Shown: positions 47,505 through 59,226 of the stretch, in pieces
Layout: every line of letters begins with the position of its first letter
How positions within the stretch are numbered: position 1 is the first letter of the stretch
Source: Patellaria atrata CBS 101060
Lineage: Eukaryota > Ascomycota > Dothideomycetes > Patellariales > Patellariaceae
Length of the DNA: 64,000 bases
Direction: 5' to 3'
Assembly: GCA_010093705.1 (NCBI GenBank)
Contig: MU006094.1
Coordinates: forward strand, 1,401,550-1,465,549
Position numbers and translations under genes: made by a program
Notes under the pieces: model-generated
Told to the model about the DNA's origin: nothing
The model's input: only the letters and a program-made list of their open reading frames with translations
The model's database searches: none

Positions 47505-50000
47505 ATGGCTCCCCCCAGGCCGAACTTCAACACGCCTGTCGTTGATTGGATGGTGGACCTGCCTCTCAGTGACCCAAGGTGTTCGAACTTGTCTTGTCAT
47601 GCCTTTGCTGCAGGGTACAATGCCTCTGAAGCAGAGCTTCCATGGCTCTCTCAACTGGAATATGGGAGATGGACCATCTACTATTACTCCTTTTGGGTCC
47701 TACTATTCACCGTCTTCAACTTGTATCACATATTTCAGGACCAGATCCAGAAGCGACGGAGAACAAATAGCATCCAGTGTCCAACATGGAGACAAAAGAC
47801 TTTGGCTGTTTGCAGATCTCTCACTTATCGAAGATTTACGCAGCGATGGAGCGACACGATGGGACTACCCTCCTGGGGACTCTTAGCCATCCTGGCTCTC
47901 TCAACCGTGTTTTTGGCCGTTCTTCCTTTCATCGAACAACCGTACGTTCGAAAGCTCTTCCGCTATGGTTCTCCTCCGATCTCTATTCGATGCGCAATGA
48001 TAATCTCTGCACTTACACCACTCACCGTCACATTACCTGGCAAGGTCAACGTGATTACCCTCCTGACTGGCGTCTGCTACACGAAGCTTAATATAATCCA
48101 CCGTTTCGTGGCGTACATGCTTTTTGCATTGGCAACGGTGCATACGGTAAGCGAGATTCCTTCATGTCTCAGAATGACGTCGAAGAACTATCGAACGTAT
48201 AACTGGAATTCGCAGGCTGCCAAATAGCCGTCAAGGCATGTTAATGATGGGAAAATAGCGATTTCGCTACATCTTTCCCTATCATCTACCTCGATGGCAT
48301 TTGCAATACGTTCTACAAATCGTCCCATGATGTATATCAAGTTGCTCATCCTTTATACTAATCTGATCTTCTGTAGATACCGCATCTCGTCTCCCCGATC
48401 CAAGATGGTGGTATAGATAATCTATCACGATTATACCGCGAGAAAAAGAGAGAGGTAAATCCGTCCTTCTGATCTGCAACTGGACGTGCAGGTACTGATG
48501 CAATCTGAAGTTATCTGGAACTGCGCTTTATGCCGTCTGTTTTGGACTTGCATTTTTCTCCATTCCTTGGATCCGTAAACGTGCTTATGAAGCGTTCGCA
48601 TACGTCCACATCTTTCTTGCGATCAGCTATGTCGCCCTACTTTGGTGGCACATCGATGGAGAGTACATGTCTGTAAGTAGTTAAAACCGGGACCACCGTA
48701 TTGCATTATGTGGAAGCAAACTAATAAACTCTAGCCTAACTATCTCTATGTCACTATCGGTCTCTGGGCGACATCGTTTCTTATTCGCGGCTTCTTCCGT
48801 AATAGACTCTTCCCAGTTGGGCCTGCTCACTCTCTGCGAGGTTATCCGACAACTCTCAAACACCTCCCTGGAAACATTACCCGAATTGTCGTGTCTGTTC
48901 CTGGCAACTTGACGTGGCGACCAGGTCAACATGCATACATCCGCATGCCTAAGCTAAGCATTCTTGACAACCATCCATTTACAATTGCATCCATTCCCCG
49001 TCAAACGAAAGATTGTGAAAAGGAGCACAAAATGGTTTTCCTTGTACGAGCCCACACAGGTTTCACACACACCCTTTCCACTCACGTGCAAAATATTTCA
49101 ACCAGCCCTTCCCCATCTCCGAAAAATTCCAATACGCCAGCCCCGCTACTATCGCCCCGCCTCTCAACTGAGTTCATTCCAACTTTCAAACCCACAGTGG
49201 TTCCGACTGTTAAATCCGAAGTCATCCAGATCGAAGACATCGAGGCCCAGCGGCTCCCCCCGTTGAGACGGCGTGCTAAGGCCCACGACCTCCGTACTTT
49301 GATCGATGGACCTTATGGCGCACACCTACGTCCTCTGCACCGAATATACGACGATATCATCTGCGTGGCTGGTGGAACTGGAATCACTGCGATTCTACCT
49401 ATGGCGATGCATCTAGCTGAGAAGATGTCGCGGGTGGAGTGTGTGCTGAAAACAGTGCGATTAGTCTGGATGATTCGGGACAAAGATTGGCTCAGCTGGA
49501 TCCAAGAAGAGATTGAACAGGTCAAAAGCATAGCCGCTGGCAGCAAGGGTCGTGTAATCCTAGATGTTTACGTCACCGCACGAGGTCCGAAACCAGTGAC
49601 AGCGGAAGAAATCCTTGAATCAAGTGCTGAAACTCTGGTCCAAATGGTCGAGGAAAAGGCCTATGCTAAGGAGAAGGAGATGGAAATTGATTCGATCAAG
49701 AGACCTTCCTCTGTATCACTGTCACCTAGGTCATCGTCTTCAACTTCTATTTCCTCTCCCAGCTCCATACCCCCTCCTCAGGCTAAGAGTCCGGGCTTTT
49801 TAATGACAACTCATTACCTGAAACCGGAGATCTCGCAGCTCCTACCAGATCTGATTAAGGGACCGAGATCCTTGGTGCTGGGATGCGGCCCAGATGCCAT
49901 GAAAACGTCTCTGTCCAACACTATTGCCGGACTGCAGCAACGCGTGCTTTCCGGGAACATGATGGAAGTTGCGCTGAGGACTGAGACCTTTGGGTGGTAA
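47505..50000 (+). CDS. Ferric reductase-like transmembrane flavocytochrome
   Basis: Four exons (47505-48146, 48377-48454, 48511-48672, 48735-50000) encode 715 aa. The N-terminal half is multi-spanning with two pairs of heme histidines about 14 residues apart (NIIHRFVAYMLFALATVH and YVHIFLAISYVALLWWH). The FAD site is HPFTIASIP. The NADPH-binding part shows DGPYGAHL, AGGTGITAILPMAMHL and LGCGPDAM, and the chain ends in an aromatic FGW. This is the fungal FRE family, which reduces Fe(III) or Cu(II) at the cell surface for uptake. A Ser/Pro-rich insert lies between FAD and NADPH segments. Intron 1 is 230 nt, four times the local norm. No ferroxidase/permease partner is next to it. Confidence 0.92.
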
Positions 50001-51618
50001 TGGGACATATATATTTTCGGCGTAATGATGGGTTATGAATGGGGCATGTTTCTATTCTTTGCATTAGGCATTGCGTACAAGATGGAATGAGCAGATCAAC
50101 GGCGTTGTGTTTGGGGGGGGTGAACTGAGTGTTTGGACACACTGCATGAGCGGACGGCGTACAGACTTGTGGATTAGGATTCGGGGTTTTGATTCTACTG
50201 TGTATTGTATTTGTGGTGGACTGATCAATAAGTCTTCCTGAAGGGCGACCCTCTCAAGACATTAAGAGCATTGTCTATAGTTTCTACACGATGAGGTTAG
50301 GTGTATTGTACAATACAGTATATTTTCAGGACTATCAAATCACGCTATCATGCTTTTACTCTCCAAGTATCTCAATGTGATTCAGCTTCCATATTAAACG
50401 TGGCGGTTGTGAAGGTACTGTCAATTACAATTTACATGTTGTAATATCTCCTGGGCTATTGACTCACATGACTTGATAATACCTCTACAGCCTAAAAGTC
50501 TAGACTCTTGTCGCCCTCGTCGGTAATAACAAGTATATGATTATTAACGAGCCTATTATGATCATCATTGATGGGTTACTAGATTGTAATGATCGAAATA
50601 TAGAACCGATCCCGTCGACACTACGGACAATTTACTTTAATCATCTTCGAGATTTCAGTATCTTCTTGTGTATTAATTTTCACCACTGGACTTTGATGCA
50701 ATATGGACCTTGCCTTCTTCTCATCTCACGAGATTCTCCTCAATTAGCTTTTTTTGCCGTCCCGTTCCTTTCAAGAGATCATATAATTATCCCGTTCGGA
50801 TACGAAATCTTGACCGTGATATTACTGTTGCCATCATAGCTGTCGACACCCTTTATCACATCACCACTTTGCCAGTGGTGAAGCTCTCTACTCCAAGTTT
50901 AGTTTAAGACCAGAAATGTCGTTCCGAACTTGGTGTTAATGCAGAAGGCGCTTCAAATTTAATCTTAACTTCCATATATGCACCACGAACAGGGAATGTC
51001 TCTTTCCAGTGGGCTTGAGGCTATCCTTTCAAGGTTTTGTGGATGAGTGTGTTCTAGAATATGGGAATGGAAAGAGTTGTAAGAGTCCAGTATCATAACA
51101 TTCTGGAACTCTCGAGGGTATATGATAAGCTATAATATAATCAGCCCGAGAGGTAGCTGTATCCAGACGGCTAGGTTAGTGTCTGCGGGCTATGGAGGCG
51201 GATCGAAGATGGTGATAACACAATATCAAGCGCTGCGTGGTTGAATCTTTTTATGTCCAGGGGAGCTCAGCTTTAGGGAAAGCTCTTTCCAGCGTTTCTA
51301 TATTTATGTCTAGTATGCTAAGGTAGTAAGTAACATACAGTTATTCCAAACTCAAGTTGTATTTCATTGGAACCCCCAAAGCCAGAAGAACTAGTCTTTG
51401 ATCTTAGAACAAGAGAAGCCCACCTTCTATCCATGGATTCGGTGATGTCCATGCATTTCACCATTCACACCAGTTCCGCGCGCTATATTATAGATTTCTC
51501 GGGTTTACTCTCTTTCCTTCGCTTCAAAAACTAGTTCTACTTGTACGATTTCTCTTACCAAGTCTCACTGGTTTCGCCGTACTTATAAAACATAACTGGT
51601 AGTATCATTCTGAATAGT

Positions 51619-51668
51619 CTGTATAAAATGACTGGAACTGTAAGAGATCGCTGTATAAAATGACTGGA
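51619..51668. repeat. 18-bp direct repeat, 32-bp period
   Basis: CTGTATAAAATGACTGGA occurs at 51619-51636 and again, without mismatch, at 51651-51668. Each copy contains TATAAAA. No gene follows within reach, so a promoter role is not evident. Confidence 0.75.
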
Positions 51669-53230
51669 CTTACAAAGTGATTTGAATGTACAGATTATAC
51701 GAACCGGATGACTACCTAAGATAGTGGCCGTAAATCTATAAATTCATCTGAGTGCTGTCCCTAATTTCCGAACATACTAGTGCATTAATTCATTCATTGA
51801 AAGTTGATGGCCACCATGATCCGAGAGGAAGATAATGGAAAAATTGGCGGAAGTTTGTCTGATCAAGAAGAGCTTACAGGACCGAACTTGTCCGGTGCAG
51901 ACTCCAACGTGTACACAGTACGTTATATGAGGGGGGAACACAGTTATTCGGTAAAACAAGAGAGACTACGTTGATCCCGACATGCCATCTCCTCTTCTTG
52001 CAACCCTTGGTTGCATTTATTCCAAGCGCACTTCGCCGCTTTTCTGTCTATGCTCTAAAACCAATTTCCAACGCTATCTGGTTTTATATGTAGGCGAATA
52101 TCAAGGGTCAGACCCATGTACTACTAACGATAGATCGTTGTAGATGTTTTATTTCCTCTTGTGTTATGTCCTTATCAATCTGGCGCAAACTGGTTCCTTT
52201 TCTATCTGGAGTATCAAACTGAACTGGTGTTTGGATCCCTTTTTACGAGACTTCATCATTTCTAAGGGAGATCGGCATCTTGAACCGAATACCGGTAGTT
52301 GGACGGGTTGCCGTGAACTTTCAGAAAGAAGAGAGAAACATACGTAACATTAAAAATAATTCCAGGTAGACCAACTTGCGCGAGTTCATGCAGAGGTATG
52401 ATAAATCATTCGGTTCAAAAACGAATGTGATCTGTATAGGGGTGGCAGAATCCTGCCATGACGTTGTTTGGAAATCCTTCAGTGTCGCCTACATTTAAAG
52501 AGCACATCGGAGTCGATACTTAGATACCTCTAGCAGTTACTACTGCGCTAAAGGTCGCTATGATATTTGACCAAAATATGAGCGCCGTATGCGATAGAAT
52601 AGACCAAAAAGATCCAGCGCTACTGAATGTGAACTCCAACGATGATTTTAGACGACTTGACCATTGAGACATAGCACAATTCCCCATAGTAGGATAGCTA
52701 TAGCTAGTAGTAAGTCATACAAAGAGTAGCCCCTTAACTTACACCACATAGAGGTTCCAGTCCGCAAGAGGAGTAGCATTACGACGGTCTGTTATTGTTT
52801 GTAGGTAAGTGTACAGTAAGTGAGAGATTTGTGACTGTCACAAAGGGGATGTTGTGTAGTCCTAAACTAGAAAAAATACGAGATGATAATCCTTAAGCTA
52901 TACCTCTGAATGATATAGGAATACTCTAATGTCCTTTTTCTTGTGATAATTCCAATACCCTAGGAACGAGCAAACTATGCATAGATATTGTCTACCAAGA
53001 GAGTCAGACCGTAAGGGAGATTCAGCATGGGATGTCCTCAGATTCCAGGGGTGGAACTTGCTATTGTGCATTATATGCTGAATAGTGGCGCCGCTTAGAC
53101 TACCACATCGCAGCAATTCCAGAGAGAATTTAGGTGATAAGCAGACCGATTAGAGGAAAATCAATGCAATGGACATCCCAATTCCTCATTTTCGTTCATA
53201 TATCCTCGGAATTTGGAGATAATAGGCCTG

Positions 53231-53252
53231 TTTTTTTTTTTTTTTGTTTTTT
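53231..53252. repeat. Poly-T tract
   Basis: Fifteen T followed by G and six T. On the - strand this is a poly-A tract, as could be left by a retroposed transcript, but no element body with coding sequence is visible beside it. Confidence 0.8.
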
Positions 53253-56102
53253 ACTAAAGTGAGCTCTAGTGTCTGAGCATCGTGCAGAGATAGCCTTAGG
53301 TAGATATGTCTCAACTGTGAGACGTCGATGTTGCCTAGGGACCGTCTTTGCATGGGGTTCTAATACTAAGGCCTGGCACAAAAGTACGAATTGAAGGTGA
53401 GGCCCGGATCAAGCTTACTGTATCTTTTGAAAGGGTGAAGCTCTGTATCGAAAATACTGGCTATGATTCAGCTTTCGGTGCAGAAGTGGCAGACTGTGGA
53501 GCCAATGGAAAGCACTCGGAATAGGAAACTGGGGGCCGCGGCATGTTGTGGAACAACGATATCTTCTCGACGCATACCGTCTGTTATTCCCCTCAATGAA
53601 AATGTACGAGTAATAAAGCATTCACGTACATATGAAGGCACTGATTATTACATTATTTGTTGAAGCGAGATTGGAAGTCGAACTGAGAAATTGAAGCAGC
53701 TATGATATCGGGAAGATGAGAACCAATTTGTAGAATACTGCTAAACATACGGTAAGTCTCAACACATTGCTATTGGTACTGTACAATGTTATGGCCGATT
53801 AAGGAGTTAGATCACTAAGGGATGCGTTCGAACTGGAATCGATCTACGAAGACTTTAGCAATAATTGGTTAAAAAGATGGTAAGGGAGGATTTCTTGCGA
53901 TATGCTTTATAAGTACAGTACAGCACTAATCTGGTGTGTTGCAATGCTCATTGAACGGAACGTTGCGCTGGTAACCGGTGAAGTTCAACCAATAGTCACT
54001 TTCATAATTCGTCTAGATCTGTCGAAGGCCAATAATTGAACGCTCCAATCATTCTAACAATTCTTCTATTTGTTTCAGCCATACGGGAAGTTGAACAGCC
54101 ACAACGATAACAGATACACACCGTGTCGCGATTCACACCGTTGACTGGATTGTGCGGCATCAGAACAGGGTAGATCACTGTACGGGTAGTTTCTGCACGT
54201 GAACGCTCTGGGAAACATAATATGTTATGTGCATTTGACCACACGATAAAAATGAGATGAAGACCATAATCGGTACCCCCGGTTAGAATTCGAATAAAAA
54301 CCGCGCGCGAGGACCGGGATCTATAGGCTGAACGATTGGTTTCTTCCTTCCGAGCTTCGGTAACAACAAATGTTTATACCACCATGTTATCAAATGATTC
54401 CGACGTCCAAATTGGAAGATTTAGGGAATTGGACTGAACAAAGGACATTTTTCCTGAGCTCGATTAGGTAGCTAGAGGACTATCTCGGCGGACAACATGG
54501 TATAGTTAACACTTCGGCGAGAAAGAATGAATCCTAGCCAGAAAGTTCGCTGAAATACATCCCGATGAAGGGCATTCCAGTTTGCATTGGTAGAGATTAA
54601 TTGATTGCAAGCTATTGCGCTAATTTCCAGGACGAGACGGGTAGGTATCAGCGTTCCAGCGTTCCAGCAGCTCATCGACTCTTCAATTCCTATCTTGGAT
54701 AGAGACTTGGAGTATCTGGATTTCGATGCAGGATGATGGCGAAATCCATGACGGGGCAGCAACGATATCGTACATATGTATCTTCCTTGAGTTTGTTGGC
54801 GGGAATACGGCCAGATGACGAAGGTGGGAAGAAGAAGAGTATGTTTCGGAATCTTTTCTACGAATCTCTTTTTTGAGGCTATGGGTGGTGTGTTAGAAAG
54901 GCTGGTAATGGGTAGGGATAATACGTGATTGCGGCTGCACGCGTTGTAGGTTGTGGCAGGCCGTTATGCATATAGAAACGGGATGGAGGAAATATAAGTG
55001 GTTGTTGAAACCCAAGAATCGAGGTTGAGATTGAAATCTGCCGCTAGAGCGGGCTAGAGAAACTACAAGCAAGCCACGTAGCACTAGAGCCGATCCCCTG
55101 GTTCTATCCCTGACCTAAACTCTGGTTTTATTTCAGAAACGATTTAAACGAAGACGCCAAAGAATAAAACCGCCAGCGCTCCCGTCCCGTCGCCGCTTTA
55201 GAAAGTATTTCCGGCTTCTATACCATCTCCAGTGGCTGGTGACGTCGCGTTCAAGCATGTTGCATGTGGCACAGGGGGTCAGATAGTCCTTACCGAACTC
55301 TTCAACTTCCCTTTATCTTTTGTACCTACAAACGTATACTCATCACTTCGAACCTCTTTCTTCAACCAACATACACTCAATACACTCGGCTCATTATGCA
55401 TCCTAATGTCACTTGGCTAGTCTTCGGCATCCGCTTACAGGGACATATCGTGAGAGTCACCTGGCAATGAATCTCGACCTACTGATAATGGTCTGTCTTC
55501 GCCGCTATATTTATGTCCCCCTTTGCATATTTAGAGGCGTATCATCGCATGGAGATGCACGACAAACCGGAAGATAATATTATGCCCCTGTCTTGTAACT
55601 TTCAAGTGTCCACAATCGGGCAACTGTAACTCCTTGGCAATATTTGTTTGCCTCCAGCATACCCTCAAACAGATGCCTGTGCTACACGCCGCTAATATTT
55701 TGTCCTACTTGTGTCCAGGACGAATTACCGCACGCTTCTCGTTGGTGTACACCACCGCGTTCGGCCTTACTACTGGTGTCTGAGTCTGGTGTCATCGCCT
55801 TTGTGCCGTACGGAAGTCTGGATTCCGGACTATCGGGTGTCTATGTTCCTGAATTAGGCGTGTGTCATGTACTGATAGCACGAATGTGGAGCTTTCCTCT
55901 TGCGACCGTACAGTATGATCGGCGCGGCAAGCTTTCTAGACCATCTCTAGGCCATCTCTAAGCCGTATCGATCCTCTAGTAGGTAGGCTGCTTTCCTTTC
56001 AGCTTTCTCCAGATATCATCTTGATATTCTGAGATTCTTCGTTTCTCAATTAGAGATTCTGATCCCACCGTCACTCGTTTTGTCTTTTGTCTCCAGCACA
56101 TC

Positions 56103-57527
56103 ATGTTCCACAGTTCGCAGACAACAACAGCAGATATCACGCCTGTACGACCAGGCACCCCAGAGAGCGATACTGTACCGAGAACCAATCCATTCGCTAC
56201 ACCATATGCTTCAGTGCCAGGCTCTCGATTTGAGTCGAGAAATGCGTCATCTACCGGTCTGCAGTTGCAGGAGCAGAGATACTTTCATTCAAGGCGTGTA
56301 AAGAAGGGTACAGTGGAGAAACCTTGGACCAAGAAGAAGGACCCAAGAGAGAAATGGGTTACAATAATACCACTCGTTGGACTATTCATCGGCCTGGCAG
56401 TATCGGGTTTCTTGATATGGGATGGTCTGAAAACAGTTGTCAATCACACTTACTGTCCCGTTCTCGAAGAGGACTTCTCTACCGGTATCGATGATCGAAT
56501 CTGGACTAAAGAGGTCGAACTCGGTGGATATGGGTCAGTTGAACATTGTTCATTTTGCCTCGCTATGGATATGCATCTAACCATCTATCACAGTAACGGT
56601 CAATTTGAAATGACAACAAGTGACGAAGAGAATATCTTCGTCAAAGATGGCAACCTCATTATCAAACCGACCCTTCAAGATGAAAGTCTCATCAATCAAG
56701 ACAAATTTGTCATAAACCTCATGGACGACGGTATCTGTTCCTCTGAAAAATGGTACAATTGTATCACCGGAAACAATGCGACAAATGGGACAATCATAAA
56801 CCCGGTTAAGTCAGCTCGCCTTAGTACAAGATCGAGCCGATCAATCAAATATGGTCGAATTGAGGTCGAGGCGAAACTCCCCACCGGAGACTGGCTTTGG
56901 CCGGCTATTTGGATGCTACCGAGGGATGCTGTCTATGGTAGTTGGCCGAAGTCCGGGGAGATTGATATCATGGAATCCCGCGGAAACAACTGGACCTACA
57001 GTCAAGGAGGAAACAACATCGTCAGTAGTACCCTGCACTGGGGTCCGAACGCCGCAAATGATGCCTGGTGGCGCAATAATGTCAAACGAAAGGCACTGCA
57101 TACAACTTACTCCAGCGGATTCCATACATTTGGCCTAGAATGGAGCGAGAAGTATATCTTCACTTACATTGATACTCGGCTGCTTCAAGTCATGTACACG
57201 CACTTCAGCAAACCCCTTTGGGAGTCGGGCAACTTCCCTCTCTCGGACAGTAATGGTACTCGTTTGACTGATCCCTGGAGCCAGAGTGGGCGCCCAGCTA
57301 CCCCCTTTGACGAAGATTTTTATCTCATTATTAATGTTGCCGTTGGAAGCACCAATGGGTGGTTCAAGGATGGCGCCTCTGGAAAGCCTTGGGTCGATAC
57401 GAGCCCAACAGCACGCAAAGACTTTTGGGAGGCTCGCAATCAATGGTACCCCACATGGGAAAAGAATGGCCAGATGGAGATCAGATCCGTGAAGATGTGG
57501 CAGCAAAAAGGCTACAATGGTTGTTAA
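56103..57527 (+). CDS. Membrane-anchored glycoside hydrolase family 16 protein
   Basis: Two exons (56103-56533, 56594-57527) encode 454 aa. The first 84 residues are cytosolic and Ser/Pro/Arg-rich. One membrane span follows (about 85-107, WVTIIPLVGLFIGLAVSGFL), so the catalytic domain lies outside or in the secretory lumen (type II). The GH16 active site is EIDIME (Glu266, Asp268, Glu271), with LWPAIWMLP before it and DEDFYLIINVAVG after it. Family activity is hydrolysis or transfer on beta-1,3(4)-glucans. The 60-nt intron at 56534-56593 has no stop and a length divisible by three, so a plain open frame reads through it. Removing it restores the family motif GGYGNGQFEMTTS. A CTAAC branch site lies 20 bases before the acceptor. 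Confidence 0.92.
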   Translation: MFHSSQTTTADITPVRPGTPESDTVPRTNPFATPYASVPGSRFESRNASSTGLQLQEQRYFHSRRVKKGTVEKPWTKKKDPREKWVTIIPLVGLFIGLAVSGFLIWDGLKTVVNHTYCPVLEEDFSTGIDDRIWTKEVELGGYGSVEHCSFCLAMDMHLTIYHSNGQFEMTTSDEENIFVKDGNLIIKPTLQDESLINQDKFVINLMDDGICSSEKWYNCITGNNATNGTIINPVKSARLSTRSSRSIKYGRIEVEAKLPTGDWLWPAIWMLPRDAVYGSWPKSGEIDIMESRGNNWTYSQGGNNIVSSTLHWGPNAANDAWWRNNVKRKALHTTYSSGFHTFGLEWSEKYIFTYIDTRLLQVMYTHFSKPLWESGNFPLSDSNGTRLTDPWSQSGRPATPFDEDFYLIINVAVGSTNGWFKDGASGKPWVDTSPTARKDFWEARNQWYPTWEKNGQMEIRSVKMWQQKGYNGC

Positions 57528-57888
57528 GTGCTCGAGATCAAACATATATTTCATAATTGGGATACATAGACATGGATTTTTTTCTCGTCGTTAGAGGTAG
57601 GGACTGACATAAACATGGTAATCTGGGCTGAATTCTTAATGATGAATTGTAATATACACACACATGATACCACCTTCGAAACCTACCTTAGATAGCACAT
57701 TAGACGCCTGTCAAGCGTCGAACTCTTTCACTTTACCTTGTCAAAATCTTGAAAACAGTATGAAAGCGTCATGCAGCTTACATTAGGTGGCTAACCGTCT
57801 CCAATCAGAGTCACTCAGAGCGTCAAGCAAGCATAATATTCCTGTCACAAAGCATATCTTGGCAGTATTAACTGCTGCGTATGATACT

Positions 57889-57902
57889 GTACTGTACAGT
57901 AC
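57889..57902. repeat. Perfect 14-bp palindrome GTACTGTACAGTAC
   Basis: The sequence equals its own reverse complement and contains two overlapping GTACWGTAC units. Single units recur at 10207, 17063, 24641, 28071, 35601, 43183, 43838, 53776 and 53913, always outside called coding sequence. Confidence 0.85.
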
Positions 57903-58911
57903 GTCGCAGGGGTTGCCGAGAAGTGCTATCTTTACTATTGATATCGGCGTTTAGCTCTAACCTGGCCTTAGGTTTGAGGACAACAACGCCATCCACGGTT
58001 CGCCACCGCCCAAATATAGAAATAAGAATCACAACACGGGATATTAAGAGATGTCAATTGGTGATGCAGTGTGCCAGCATGTTTCCAAACGCGTCAAGCT
58101 CAAGGCAAGATTCAAAGTTCTCAGGTTGATTGTTAATTGTAGTAGTAACAACCCGCTACCATGGTTGACAGTGGGATATGTGATCTAGTTGGGCAGCCGC
58201 GAGTATAGTCCTTCAGTTTTCTGACAATGATGACAATGATGAAGAACTTAAGCTAGACGACGGTTCAAAAGAGACGACATTGGATATAGCGATTGCCTCG
58301 GGTGTTTTACGAGTGCGGTGCACGACACATGAACTTCAAGAGCCCGATTGAGCTACAAATGGCCTTGTTGATTGGCATGTGTTGAGAGACCGACGAAGAG
58401 TGAACAATTTGCCGTACATGTAAACGAAGTGCAACTTCGCAAGGTTGGGTAGAATTGAGTGAGTGGAATCTTTCTAGAACAAATTGAGGCAGGCAGGATG
58501 GAATATTGAATTTCTGCATCGCGACAAGAGAACCATGCCCGAGCAACAAACGTACAGCATCCCCCAGTCGAGGATTGATAGCATATCTTCCCTTGGAGCA
58601 CGGTTCTCAATGTAGATTTCGACCTGACCGTGCCCGTCATATTCTCCCTAAAAAGGGCCACAATCTTGAGCTTGAAACGACTGCGTGGGCGAATTCAATA
58701 CGGTGCGATAACCTGATCTCCAAGGGGGCTCACTCCCAATCTCGGCATGTAGGATGCTTGTACTGCCTGAAGGAGCTATAGATGCGTAGAAGACTGGAAC
58801 TTAAGCGCACGCGGGTTGATCTTCTGGCGGAGTGGCGGTTGAGTGGGAGAGAGAGGGGGGGGTTGGGTAAAGATCATCCATGCAGCATAACGGCGACGCT
58901 AGTCTTGAGAA

Positions 58912-58938
58912 AGCTCGATTAGTTCGATTAGTTCGATT
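58912..58938. repeat. 9-bp tandem repeat, three copies
   Basis: The unit AGTTCGATT is present three times in a row, with one change in the first copy. It is a minisatellite-like short repeat with no known role. Confidence 0.75.
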
Positions 58939-59202
58939 CGATAAGAGAGAACCGGGAATATACTGTGTAAGGTAGTTATCGTTTTTTCAATAATAATGCA
59001 AGAATATATTCACGATTATAGGGTGTTCCCAGCAGGCTTCCCCACTGTTACATACCGTCCCGCGTCGTTTTTGATGCCGCTTTAATGGACGCGTCGTAGA
59101 ACCTAAAAACACATGAGATGCGGGATGAAGTTTATAAGGTAGAACTAAGTTACCTTATTAGTGGAGTCTGTGGGTGAGATGGATTCCAGATCATCAGATG
59201 CA

Positions 59203-59226
59203 GGAGATGGAGATGGAGATGGAGAT
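59203..59226. repeat. GGAGAT hexanucleotide repeat, four copies
   Basis: Four perfect copies of GGAGAT form a short microsatellite in the gene-poor stretch. It is likely variable between strains. Confidence 0.85.

Larger units (their letters stand above)
50001..56102. other. Gene-poor stretch
   Basis: This is the longest stretch without a supportable gene. Open frames are short and lack domain signals on both strands. I saw no motif of a transposase, reverse transcriptase or helicase. Local structures are an 18-bp direct repeat (51619/51651), a T run at 53231-53252 and GTACWGTAC sites at 53776 and 53913. The last few hundred bases are the GH16 promoter and leader. Confidence 0.5.

Noticed and set aside
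53196-53381. Poly-A tail of a retroposed element
   Set aside because: Only the homopolymer is visible; no element body, target duplication or coding trace was found beside it.
55644-55961. 105-aa frame upstream of the GH16 gene
   Set aside because: It has no signal peptide or family resemblance and sits in the probable promoter of the GH16 gene.
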